The notes beneath the pieces were generated by a model, which worked only from the letters and a program-made list of their open reading frames with translations, was not told the origin of the DNA and ran no database searches. The position numbers were made by a program, and so were the translations under genes. This document shows, in pieces, positions 38,401 through 48,300 of a stretch of DNA of 64,000 nucleotides. The stretch's first letter is position 1. Each line of letters starts with the position of its first letter. The stretch is from Amborella trichopoda (lineage: Eukaryota; Streptophyta; Magnoliopsida; Amborellales; Amborellaceae), in assembly GCF_000471905.2 (NCBI RefSeq), contig NW_006500337.1, positions 973,732-1,037,731 on the forward strand, read 5' to 3'.

Positions 38401-41400
38401 NNNNNNNNNNNNNNNNNNNNNNNNNNNNNNNNNNNNNNNNNNNNNNNNNNNNNNNNNNNNNNNNNNNNNNNNNNNNNNNNNNNNNNNNNNNNNNNNNNNN
38501 NNNNNNNNNNNNNNNNNNNNNNNNNNNNNNNNNNNNNNNNNNNNNNNNNNNNNNNNNNNNNNNNNNNNNNNNNNNNNNNNNNNNNNNNNNNNNNNNNNNN
38601 NNNNNNNNNNNNNNNNNNNNNNNNNNNNNNNNNNNNNNNNNNNNNNNNNNNNNNNNNNNNNNNNNNNNNNNNNNNNNNNNNNNNNNNNNNNNNNNNNNNN
38701 NNNNNNNNNNNNNNNNNNNNNNNNNNNNNNNNNNNNNNNNNNNNNNNNNNNNNNNNNNNNNNNNNNNNNNNNNNNNNNNNNNNNNNNNNNNNNTGTCATC
38801 TCAGACTTCAAAACCTTGACAAAAGAAGTATGCAAGCTGCCTTCATTTTTCTCTAGGGCCCTTTTCAGGAAGATTGATGTTGCAGATGTGGGATTTGTTA
38901 CCAGGTAAGTTATTTCTTATTTTTTATAGACTTTGTTGTTTAATTTCAGTTACTTGATGCACTTTATATCTTTGTATTGGAAGCTTCTATAGGGGTTTTT
39001 CTTGGCTACTGTATTCAGTAATGTGATTCTAGTTATCAAAAAAGAAGCAAAACTATGTTTCTAAGATCCATTGCTGTCATAAACTTGATATGTTTGGAGA
39101 TAAATGTGATCCATAGCATTTCAGTATACTTTGGTGGAGGGCAACAATATTAATTGTTTATTATTTATAGCTATTAGGTTTGTCCAATAATGTTGGAGCT
39201 AAGGAATAAGTTTAAAAAATGGACCCGAATCCCTCACTTTAACAGGAAATCCCACATTTCTTTCTGCATTCTTGGAAATACTCTTTGGATGTCTTCATAA
39301 CTGATGTTTTGGGTCTCATCTACGGATTGGCAGAATTTCTGTAAACTGTAAGTCATAGATGGGCTAAGGATTGCATTTAGGATCTTGGTGAAATTTGGTT
39401 AGCCCCAGCGGGCCCATTGAAAACAAAGTACCTGTATCAGCCAACAGCTCTAGCGGATTTCGACAATTAGGAGTAGCTCCACATTTTATGCTATACTTTG
39501 CTCATGAATGTCACAAGCAAAATTAAATTGTTGAAAAACCCACTCTGCCTTGCAAGTCTGAAAACTTTGGATGAGAATTGACTGTGACTCATCCGAGTCA
39601 ACTTGGTTATTTTCATGAGATTTATAGAACATGGGTAAAACCAAGTTATGTGTTCGACCAAATGAATCCTTTATATTGTATCAGCTTGGTAAAACTATTA
39701 TTGATAAACAAATGGTAGTTATTAGAAAACAGGGCTATATTGTCAAGTACTCTATAGTTGATTGGGTGACATTGCAAAGTGTTTTATGTAGCATTTTGAG
39801 AGTCTGGCTGTCAGTTTTGTGTTTTATGATGTGAAAAACGACCTGCATCACCTAGTCAAGTTTGGAGATACATGACTGCCTATTAAAATATTCATGGGAC
39901 TGGTGGGGTTGATTTCCTACTGGTTACTCTGAATTTATATGCTTCTGTTTTGAAAGTTGATGTTAAAATTACTGTTTTGTAGTTCTTTCTTTGCCTATTG
40001 GGACGCAGACTGTCTTTCACTTTCCTCTTTCTTCCGTCGTTCCACTCTGTTAATATGCAATATGACTTCTACTACTTTGATACTGCATTGGCAAACAGCA
40101 AATATTTATAAGTTGTTCTATTCTGGGGTTATGCTTTTGGAATTGTCCTTTCATAAGGCAATACATTTGTAATAAGAATCTTGTTGGAAGATATGTTTCA
40201 TGTGGTACTTTAGCATGTGTTGCACTGTATAACTAAATTGTGTTAACAGAATGTGTTATGAGCCCATCTGGTTAGTTGATTGTTAATGTGTCTGTTTCCT
40301 GTATGACCCCTGTACCATGCTTGCAGGGATCAATTTGTTGATTACTGGGTCAATAGCAACATGTTGACCATGGATACTTCTACGCAAATCTTTACAATTT
40401 TGAAGCAATCGGATCGGAATTACCTCACTCAGGTGCATGTTCTCTCTCTGGAAAGTTTAGTTCTTGACCAGGTTTTTCCTATGTGTTCTTGCTTTCAATT
40501 GGGTCATTTGCAATCTTAAAAAGAGCTTTGCCCACTTCTGTTTGGAAATGACTTTGCTTCAATCTATTTGGGTCCTAACTTTGTTTCATCTGGATGTGAA
40601 GGATGATTTTAAACCTGTTCTTCGTGAGATTTTGGCAACTCACCCAGGATTGGAGTTCCTACAGAGTACACCTGAGTTTCAGGAACGATATGGTGTGTAC
40701 AAATGCACTTGTCACTGCTTTGTTATTTCGTTTAGGTATCCTCGGCAGTATTTGTTCAATATTTGGGTTCCATTGCTGGTGCTATCTGAATTGGTCATTG
40801 CATGGTATTGCATTGATCAATCTAGAAGCAGCTAAGTAAGGAATCTTTATTGACAATGCACTGGTGTAAGGCATTGCTTTCTATTTCTGGCAAGTTTAGA
40901 ATTTCTATTTTATCCTAAAGTGAAATTGTTTCGCAATGTACCAGCTGAAACTGTCGTATACAGAGTGTTTTGCTATGTTAATAGATCTCAACTGGCAATT
41001 TTAGAACTTCTATTTTTATCCTAATACGAAATTTTATTGCAATGTACCAGCTGAAACTGTCATATACAGAATATTTTACTATGTGAATAGATCTGGAAAT
41101 GGTCATCTTACGCTCAGGGAGCTGAAACGGGGAAACCTAATTGCTGCAATGCATCATGTGGATGAGGAGGAGGATATTAATAAAGTACTGAGGTAATATC
41201 AATATTCTATTGTTTTTTCTGGATGTGATAATGTTAAACGTAGGTTATACCCGTTGAGTTATTCTTACAAATGTGTTGATCTTTTCCATTCAATGTAGTT
41301 TTGGCCTAGCCCCTTCAGTGCTCTTAAATCATTTCTTTTCCTTTCAATTGAGTTCACATATAAGCTATTCTGCTGAGCTTCGTGGGAGAAGCCTCCTAAG

Positions 41401-44400
41401 CCTAATAGTGTCGTTGTCCTGTTCATCTTTTTGGTTGCTTTTTTTATTGGATTCGATCACCTCGTTTCGTTAGTTCATACACATGGAAGTTTCCCATTCA
41501 TAATGATGCAAGAAAAACTTACAGGGGATGTTGACCAGCTATGATGCTGTTTGGATATTTACAAGTTTTGCATAGTGCATGCACTCAAGTGTGCATATAT
41601 CTGCTTGCAGTTTAAACAGTTGAGAATGTACAATATGTTTTTTTCAATCATTGTTAAGTCTTTTCTATTATTACAGGTACTTCTCTTACGAGCACTTCTA
41701 TGTGATATACTGCAAATTTTGGGAGCTCGACACAGATCATGATTTCTTGATAGACAAGGAGAACCTTATTAGATATGGTAATCATGCCCTTACATACAGG
41801 ATTGTTGATAGAATTTTCTCCCAGGTTTGTTTTCTACTCTTTAGATACTCTTCAATGTGTATATATTAGGGAAAATTACAAAAGTCCCCCAACAGGGGAC
41901 TTTCTAGACAACCTACCCCCAACCAGTTTTTTTTATTGAACTTTTTACCTAAATTGAACTTTTCTAGCAAATACCCCCCAGGTCAAAAAGTCTTAATTTT
42001 TTTGACAAAAATGCCCGTAGTGCCGGACCGCCCCCATTTTGTGCCTGACCGCATGCCCAAAGTGCTGGACCGCCCCTATTTTGTGTCGGACCGCATGCTT
42101 TCTAGAAGCCCAAAGTGCCGGATCACCCCCATTTTGTGCCGAACCACACTCCCAAAGTGCCAGACCGCATGCTTTTCATAAGCAAAGTGCTGGGCTGCCC
42201 TCATTTTGTACTGGACCGCATGCTTTCCAAAGGGCATTTTGGTCTTAATTTTACCTTTTCTTTGACTGGGGGGGTATTAGCTAGGAAAGTTAAATTTGGG
42301 GTAAAAATTGCTAAAAAAAACTTGGTTGGGGGGAAGTTGTCTAGAACGTATGATTTTGGGGGGTTTTTGTGGTTCTCCTTAAATTATGCCACTTCTTGTT
42401 TTTTGTGGAATCAATGTTTTCCATTTTGTCTTTATGTATGAGATGCTTGTGCAAATACTTTGTCACATTTTGTAATATTTCTGTTTGTTTTAAATATTGT
42501 TCTACAGGTGTCAAGAAAATTTACAAGCAAGGTTGAAGGGAAGATGGGATATGAGGATTTTGTTTATTTTATGTTGTCAGAGGAGGATAAATCATCTGAG
42601 CCCAGCCTTGAATATTGGTATGACTTTGGACTGTATGTTCTAAAAGAATTGAAAAGTTTTACGTTATTCCATGCATGAATGTGTTGTTTGGCTTTCTTTT
42701 CACAATTCATATGAATGGATGTTTTCATCTTCTTTCTTGTTATACCATGTTCTCCCTATTTGCCACTTCTTATGCAATAGGATAAATTTTTATGTGGTCC
42801 AGTAAGTATGTCAAAAGGACTGCTCCTGCAAAACTGTGTGCTATATGCTTTACGCTAATATATATATATATATATATGGGAAAGCTTTCTATGTTCCCCC
42901 TACAACATAGAAGTTCTATCCTCCCCCTTATCCAACCGTCCATTTTTTAATGGAGGGCTAAGATTGCCCCAATCACAATGTCATGTCTCTACACTATTTT
43001 ATTTTAAATTGTTTTTTCTATAAACTATTTTGACACCAAATTTTGGATGTCCATTCTTCTATTAAACTCGCCTTAACGAAAAATATAAAAAAAATATTTT
43101 CAATAAAATAAAAATGACCAAAATACCCCTGAAAGTTTCAAGGGGTATTTTGGTCATTATTTTTTATAAAAAAATTATTGTTAATATTTTTTATAGGTGC
43201 GCCCCAATGAGAAGATGGCACATATCAAATTTCATATTCAGAAAATTTGTATTAAAAAAGCTAAAGGTGAAATACTTTGAGACATTGGATCTAAGATCAA
43301 ACAGTGAGTGGCTCTCTTGATAATAAATGGACGGCTGGATGGTAGGGGGAGGATAGAACTTCTATGTTGTAGGGGGAACATAGAAAGCTTTCCCTATATA
43401 TATATATATATATATATATTGCTTCTACCCTAAGTCAATTGTGTGTGTATATACTAGGGAACCTTTTCCTTTAGTATTTTATGTTTTTCACGTGGGATGA
43501 GATTTTTTCTTTGGCCATGTTTTAATGGTTACTAGGCATTGTTTCAAAAAGCGGACCGCCTAGCACCTAGGCGGGTATCCCTGGGTGCCAACCTTAACCC
43601 GCTTAGGCGGCCCCACGGCCTGCACCGCACCCAGGGGCGGAAATGCAGCTCCTTGCGGATATTAAAGGGGCAAAATTATGGGCTTTAGGTTCATTTGAAA
43701 CTTAAAACCCATTAGAGGCTTATTTAGAGGGAGAAAACCAAAAAAAAATTTCTATTGGACTGTCGAGGTTTTGGGCGCCCGCCTAGGTGTTGGGTGGCGT
43801 GTACCCCCCTGACCGCCTAGCGCTTTTTTAAACACTGTTACTAGGTGACTTGTCTGGTTTTTGAAACACCATCCGATTGAGAACCCGTCTTTCTTAATCC
43901 TTACCATAGAGGTTGGGTAGTTTTCTATACCAGTCAATGATTAAAAAATTCGGAGACGTTGAGATGGAAGGTGATTTATTGTGGTGCTCAATAGATACTA
44001 ATTAAGCATTGTTGGGCTAAGAGGAAGCTAGTATAGTGCAGGGACAGCAAATGAGGGTTAATGGTGAAACAAGGAGGAATTTAGGAACCTAGAGAAAAAG
44101 AAAAGCGTGATTGTGAAAGAGAAATGCGTAAGCAACAATGAGAATATTTGATCAAAGGCAGTCAAAACTATGCAATACAGTTATCAGTCATCACCAAGAA
44201 ACGGGATTTGGAGAAAAGTAAATCTGGTGTTGAGATTAATAGAGACTAGCCAAGCATTGTCAAGCAAATAGAGAGGGTGTGTGATGCTATCAGCAAGTGG
44301 TGAAGCATGAGGTGTGATTTAGAAACTTGCGAAAGGATAAATTTGTTGGTGGAAGAAGAACACATAAGTGACTATGATATGTTGAGCGATGGCAGTGAGA

Positions 44401-46637
44401 ATTAAATCATACAGTCATCTGTGAGATTTCTATTGTGTATTACAGGCTTAGTTCCTGTAATTATTCATTTCAAGTTTTTTATTTCCTTTTCTTATGGAAT
44501 AATTTCAGGGGCTTTAATTCCCTTGGTTGAGTGAATTTGACTAAAGCCCATTTAAGGAATATCTGAGCAAGTTGTTTAATGAACATTCAGATTATTTATT
44601 AATGCATGGGATTAGTACTTTTGATTGTTAATGCAGTATTTTCTAGTCAGCTGTATGCATGCTCTGTTTTTTTGTTTTGTCATTTGTTCTCAGAAATTTT
44701 CCCAATGTTTAATAAGGTTTACACGTAATTTTTTTGAGGTCCCATTTGAGTCTGCTATCAGGTGCTTCATGAGGTACCGATCGTCTCATTGGTGTCTATT
44801 ATTTTTCATTTGCATTGCTATTAATGGTACTTGATGAAGCGAAATAATCAGTTTTTGTAGAAATTAAAGTTTTTGAAATTTGATTATGAGGATTGATCTG
44901 CTGGCAGCAGCACGCAGCAGCACTTCTGTCTATGAGAAATAGCGACAATTATTCTTTTTGAATCAAAGGAAAATAAAAAAAGAAGTGATGAATTAAATAC
45001 GGGGACCAAAAAGGAAAAAAAGAAATGAAAGAGGTGGTACTTTTAAAATGTAGGGACTGAAACTATGGATTATGGTACGTATTAAATTTTGTCCACACTA
45101 TAATTAACTGCACAATCGAATTGGTGTAATCATGATTTGCCATCCTACTGTCCCTCTCAATTTTGTAATTTTCAGGTTCAAGTGTATAGATTTGGATGGT
45201 AACGGAGTGCTTACGCCCAACGAAATGCAATTCTTTTATGAAGAGCAGTTGCATCGCATGGAGTGCATGTCACAGGAACCTGTGATATTCGAAGACATCT
45301 TGTGCCAGATGGTCGACATGATTGGACCTGAGGTTTGCACCATCATAACAGTCATCATGCAATCGTATCCATAATTGAAGGAAATTTATGTTACTAAGGA
45401 TAACATTAGTGGTGTGAATTTTGAATTCTTCCCATAACTCCCATTTCCCCCCAACTTTTATAAATCATCTCTCCTAAATAAGACTTCCTACCAAAATGTA
45501 TAGGAGTTGTTTTAGAATAATTTAATTTTAAATGAAAATACAATGTCGTATTTTAACTTTTTTTTAACCTAATTTTCAGTTCATTTTTCATTTTACCTCT
45601 TCTTCAATTTTATTTTTATCTAGCTTTTATTTAACTTTTCATTTAATTTTAATTTTTTTTGCATTATAACTATTTTACTTTTTTTTGGCAGGCATATTCT
45701 GTTACGATAGATGTTAATTTGTCGGGAGTTCTTTTAGGAATTCCTATTTCAACTTGAATGGAGCTATGGAATTTCTCTTTTGGTCGTTTCATTTAATGTC
45801 GAAGTTTGAGTCTCGTGCATAGCATGTGCCATTGGCTAGGATACTATATTCTGGAAAATCATAGTTCTCAGGGTCTTCACTCTTCATTGAAGTGATGGAT
45901 GTTGAGGAAAGGGTGTGGGACCCGCCCTTGAGGTCTTGTTTTGGTGCTTCCCACTCTCTCTTCAGTACTGTCCACCATTTCAAATTTCAATATAAACGGT
46001 GGCCATCCTGATTCTCCCTTCTTTTTTTTTTGTTTAATGTGAACTGATGACCTTGGTAGGAATGGAACTCCAAATATTACGGTGTGGCAACCTGCCACCC
46101 TGACCACCCAGGCCCAGAGGCCATTCCTTATGGCTCTTCTGTAATCCTTTGGATTATAGTATGATTTCCCTTTGTCCCTTATAATTCTTGATATTCCCTT
46201 CACATTAAAAAAAATTCTGATCTTCCTAGAATTACCTTTGATGACTTGAACTTGTGGTGCAGCGAGAGTGTTATTTTACACTGCGGGACTTGAAAGGATG
46301 CAAGCTTTCTGGAAATGTCTTCAATATTCTTTTCAACTTGAACAAGTTCATGGCTTTTGAAACACGTGACCCATTCCTCATTCGTCAGGTAAACTTTTTA
46401 TGTTTGGCATTTGCTTTATCCACATGTTTTGGGCAGCTCATAGCCTCATGTTCACCTGTTATGATGGTTTTGATCAACATGACATTGTGCATACAGGAGA
46501 GAGAAGATCCAACTTTGACAGAGTGGGACCGTTTTGCACATAGGGAGTATATTAGACTTTCTATGGAAGAAGACGGTGAAGATGCCTCCAATGGAAGTGC
46601 AGAAGTTTGGGACGAATCTCTTGAAGCTCCCTTTTGA
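29412..46637 (+). CDS. PP2A regulatory subunit B''-type, EF-hand protein (one segment lost in assembly gap)
   Basis: Exons: 29412-29561, 37549-37791, [gap], 38794(partial)-38904, 40327-40432, 40602-40692, 41051-41192, 41677-41824, 42508-42617, 45176-45332, 46263-46388, 46497-46637. Phases join cleanly throughout. The readable parts give about 508 codons; the plant family is about 535-545 aa, so roughly 30 residues (and a splice site) are hidden by N. Start: ATG 29412 ([10 protein letters not shown]) fits the family; the upstream in-frame codon at 29379 is TTG. The N-terminal part is Ser/Pro-rich ([13 protein letters not shown]). The conserved core includes [39 protein letters not shown] (EF-hand-like), [17 protein letters not shown], and in exon 9 [12 protein letters not shown], a canonical EF-hand with D-x-D-x-N..T..E ligands. 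It ends [12 protein letters not shown]'' subunits bind the PP2A A/C core dimer and direct substrate choice in a Ca2+-responsive way. Intron 1 is about 8 kb. Exon 6 has a partial duplicate upstream. Confidence 0.93.
30951..31740 (-). pseudogene. hAT transposase relic (BED finger and DUF659-type parts)
   Basis: In PP2A intron 1, minus strand. About 31374-31622 encodes [18 protein letters not shown], matching the end of the plant BED zinc finger (H..G.V..C), then an acidic/lysine linker. Further along the minus strand, about 31030-31140 encodes [20 protein letters not shown], like the start of the DUF659 region of plant hAT-type transposases. Stops and frame changes separate the parts and the catalytic C-terminal half is not seen, so it is a dead remnant of an autonomous-type hAT element. 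Confidence 0.6.
31905..33900 (-). pseudogene. RTE-type LINE, reverse transcriptase remnant (copy A)
   Basis: Minus strand in PP2A intron 1. It reads from a linker with [19 protein letters not shown] (about 33700-33790) into reverse transcriptase (33238-32729): [43 protein letters not shown]. Then 32710-32456: [20 protein letters not shown] and QWCML directly joined to [11 protein letters not shown]. The catalytic FADD block that should follow CML is deleted (about 30 codons). The C-terminal region [19 protein letters not shown] lies at 32088-32279. The 3' end has a short GATGATGATG tail (about 31915), typical of RTE elements, not poly(A). Endonuclease is missing and frames are broken. Confidence 0.8.
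34411..34548. repeat. 69-bp tandem duplication
   Basis: Units at 34411 and 34480 both read TTTAT(G/C)ACCCTTGG, GGGCAACCATTGGGCTACC and end GACAACAACATTGCATAGG. They differ at about five positions. The CCTAGGCGGG/CCTAGGTGGG motif recalls the hAT-like group at 15776 and 17359, but no such ends are visible. Confidence 0.85.
34990..35530 (-). pseudogene. RTE-type LINE 3' fragment (copy B)
   Basis: A second minus-strand piece in PP2A intron 1. At 35268-35047 it encodes [16 protein letters not shown], then [10 protein letters not shown] and [18 protein letters not shown], the C-terminal tail of plant RTE LINEs; upstream (35300-35530) matches copy A at 32150-32410. It too ends in a (GAT)n tail (about 35005-35020) after GTGTAGCCGACCCAATTAA. 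Severely 5'-truncated. Confidence 0.75.
35541..35613. repeat. 38-bp tandem duplication at the 5' edge of LINE copy B
   Basis: ATGTGCGACATCTTCCC and the following CAATCTCTATTTTCTTG occur at 35541 and 35579, nearly identical. It lies at the truncated end of the LINE fragment. Confidence 0.8.
35700..37548. other. Rest of PP2A intron 1, nothing recognised
   Basis: No element boundary, RNA gene or exon-like segment was recognised between the second LINE fragment and exon 2. A short (GT)n run lies near 36400. The frames here are short and unlike known proteins. Confidence 0.4.
37841..38793. other. Assembly gap (953 N)
   Basis: All bases are N. It sits in the PP2A gene after exon 2 (donor at 37792) and before the partial exon that ends at 38904. 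Open frames spanning it are artefacts of reading N as codons. Confidence 0.99.
40887..41098 (+). repeat. 106-bp tandem duplication including the 5' part of PP2A exon 6
   Basis: The 3' end of intron 5 and the first 44 bases of exon 6 occur twice. The upstream copy has an acceptor-like CCAG at 40941-40944 and exon-like sequence 40945-40988 encoding [15 protein letters not shown] in frame, against [15 protein letters not shown] in the true exon starting 41051. The upstream copy then runs into the second intron copy with no obvious donor. The downstream copy continues with [14 protein letters not shown], as in the family, and is the functional one. Confidence 0.85.
41868..42379. mobile_element. 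MITE-like element with internal minisatellite, PP2A intron 7
   Basis: Long imperfect inverted ends: the left has GGGAAAATTACAAAAG, then TCTAGACAACC, then CCCCCAACCAGTTTTTTTTA; the right, on the other strand, has GGAGAACCACAAAAAC, TCTAGACAACTT, CCCCCAACCAAGTTTTTTTT. Inside, 42014-42237 holds about five degenerate units of 30-53 bp built on AAAGTGCYGGACCGCCCC, CATTTTGTG and GGACCGCATGC. No clear target-site duplication. Confidence 0.6.
42878..43394. mobile_element. Young long-TIR MITE in PP2A intron 8
   Basis: 517 bp, starting GGGAAAGCTTTCTATGTTCC and ending with its complement. The inverted ends stay nearly identical for about 65 bp, to CCGTCCA, with CCCCCTACAACATAGAAG shared on both sides. 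It sits within TA repeats on both sides, so the target-site duplication cannot be read. Inside is a second hairpin near 43113-43160: AATGACCAAAATACCCCT and its complement around a short loop. No transposase is encoded. Confidence 0.75.
43537..43837. mobile_element. hAT-like element, CCTAGGCG group, copy 3
   Basis: 301 bp in PP2A intron 8. It starts CATTGTTTCAAAAAGCGG and ends with the complement of CAGTGTTTAAAAAAGCGC. Perfect 8-bp target-site duplication TTACTAGG at 43529-43536 and 43838-43845. Subterminal CCGCCTAGC and CCTAGGCGGG motifs match copies 1 and 2. Confidence 0.8.
46022..46120 (-). mobile_element. Candidate tRNA-derived SINE
   Basis: On the minus strand, in PP2A intron 9: GGTGGTCAGGGTGGCAGG resembles a polymerase III A box and GGAGTTCCATTCC a B box (consensus GGTTCRANNCC with changes), about 30 bp apart, followed by sequence ending in a run of ten A (minus strand, 46022-46031). 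This order and spacing fit a plant SINE. Boundaries are approximate. Confidence 0.5.
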
Positions 46638-48300
46638 ACTTAAACCAAGTAAGTTATTTATGCTCTTTTATTTGGGTTTTGAAAATAATTTGTTGTTGTC
46701 TTCTTTGTCAACTCTGCAACTGAATTGTTCTCAAAGCAGTAACAAATGTTACACTGTATGGCTGGTGCCCTCATTGATTTTTTCTGCTTAAAATGTTGAA
46801 AAGTAAAACTTTGGAAATAGTTATCTAGTTGAGCATGTGATGCGGTAGTTGGATGTTGTGTTTGATAAGCAACCAAAAAGATAAGAACTGAATAAATTGT
46901 GATGCATTGGATCTTTATAAAATGGTTATTTAGGAAATTGATTGGATAGGTTTTTGTTGGAATGATCTAATTATATACGAGGCCGTAAATCATTGTGCTC
47001 AAAATGTATTCTGTCAATGGGAGATGCTAATAATAATTTCTTATATTTCAATTCTTTCCCTTTTTTTTTCCTTAACTCACCAGATTAATGTTAGCCTAAT
47101 GGCTGATGCAACCATATTAAGAAGAAGAGTGTGTATGCTATACCTCCAAAGGAGCATATGCTGTACAATTACGCCCTCAGGCAAAAGAGCTACTTTGGAG
47201 GATTTTTCAATCTAAAATTTTGGGATCCACCTATGAATCACCGGATGATTATTCTCTAATAAACATTTGGATTTCAAGTTCTTCAACACTTAGATCTCAC
47301 CCTTCAAAAATTGGATGGTCTCTATTCAATCTCGAAACTTTATTTTCTTCATGCACACAGAAATTTCTACTTTTGAGGTTAGCTTCTTGGTTGAAGAGGT
47401 TATATCCCCAGTTTGTTTTCCTTTTCATTGTTTATAACCATTCAAATCTCCCAACCCAAGGTTCAGAAGAAGAGCTCCATATAAGTAGTAGGCTAGGGCC
47501 AGTCCTTTTCAATAATTACTAGCGCAATTTATCGACACAAACTAAATATATGGATATGGTGGGAATGAAATTTTCCTGTGTTATTCTTGCTTATATCTTG
47601 AGCCTTATGATGGTTTAACTTTGTAGGTGCATCAATATCGAGAGATCTCATGCTGGGTTGTCAGAAAATGGAACCATCGAGGAAATGAATTAATCATATG
47701 AGGAAGTTCTCTTGGATCCAATTGTTTATGGCTTCGAGCAATCTCGAAAGTCTTTAAAGAAGAAAATCCCAAGCTTTACTGCAAGCAATGTGTCTTGGAT
47801 GTGTCCTGGCGAGGGGGAGGGCTCTCGGCGACGTGAATATTTCTGATTTTCAGGCAGGCTGAGACAGTTTTTAATAGCTCTGATGGTTTTCCACCATTCA
47901 GTTATCGGGTAAGATTTTTAGGGTCAGAATATTAGTCATTTTTCTCTCACTTCCAAGTTGGGTTGCTCTATTCCTTGTCTGTTTCTTTCTCTTTTGTACT
48001 GCTTTTTCCTGCCCATTCATGGGAATCACGGCAGGTGTTTGTTTTCTCTGTGTCTTGCTTTGAACTGGCAAGATGTATTTTCCATTGTGGGAGGTAAATA
48101 TTCCTGCTTTCTCTTTGTCTTTTGAAAGTCCCTCCCTTACTTGACTGTTTTCAATGTTTGATGGGAAGGAAAGAGACAACCATTGAATCACATGTATTTG
48201 TTTAATTTGTTCAGAGAAATGCAGCAGTTTATTGTTAATGTTCCCAATGCTGTGAGAGAGAAAGGAATAATGATCTCAATTATTGTCGGGGGTCTAATGT
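46638..48300 (+). terminator. 3' UTR of the PP2A gene, probably with an intron
   Basis: Eleven bases after the stop, CCAA|GTAAGT at 46649 is a strong donor, and ACTTTGTAG|GTGC at 47626 a good acceptor, so a roughly 980-bp intron in the 3' UTR is likely. The terminal exon would start at 47627. Poly(A) site unknown; sequence stays unremarkable to about 48.3 kb. Confidence 0.4.

Noticed and set aside
37519-38908. Long open frames of 337-445 residues across the gap
   Set aside because: They consist mostly of N read as unknown residues. Only the exon ends on each side are real.
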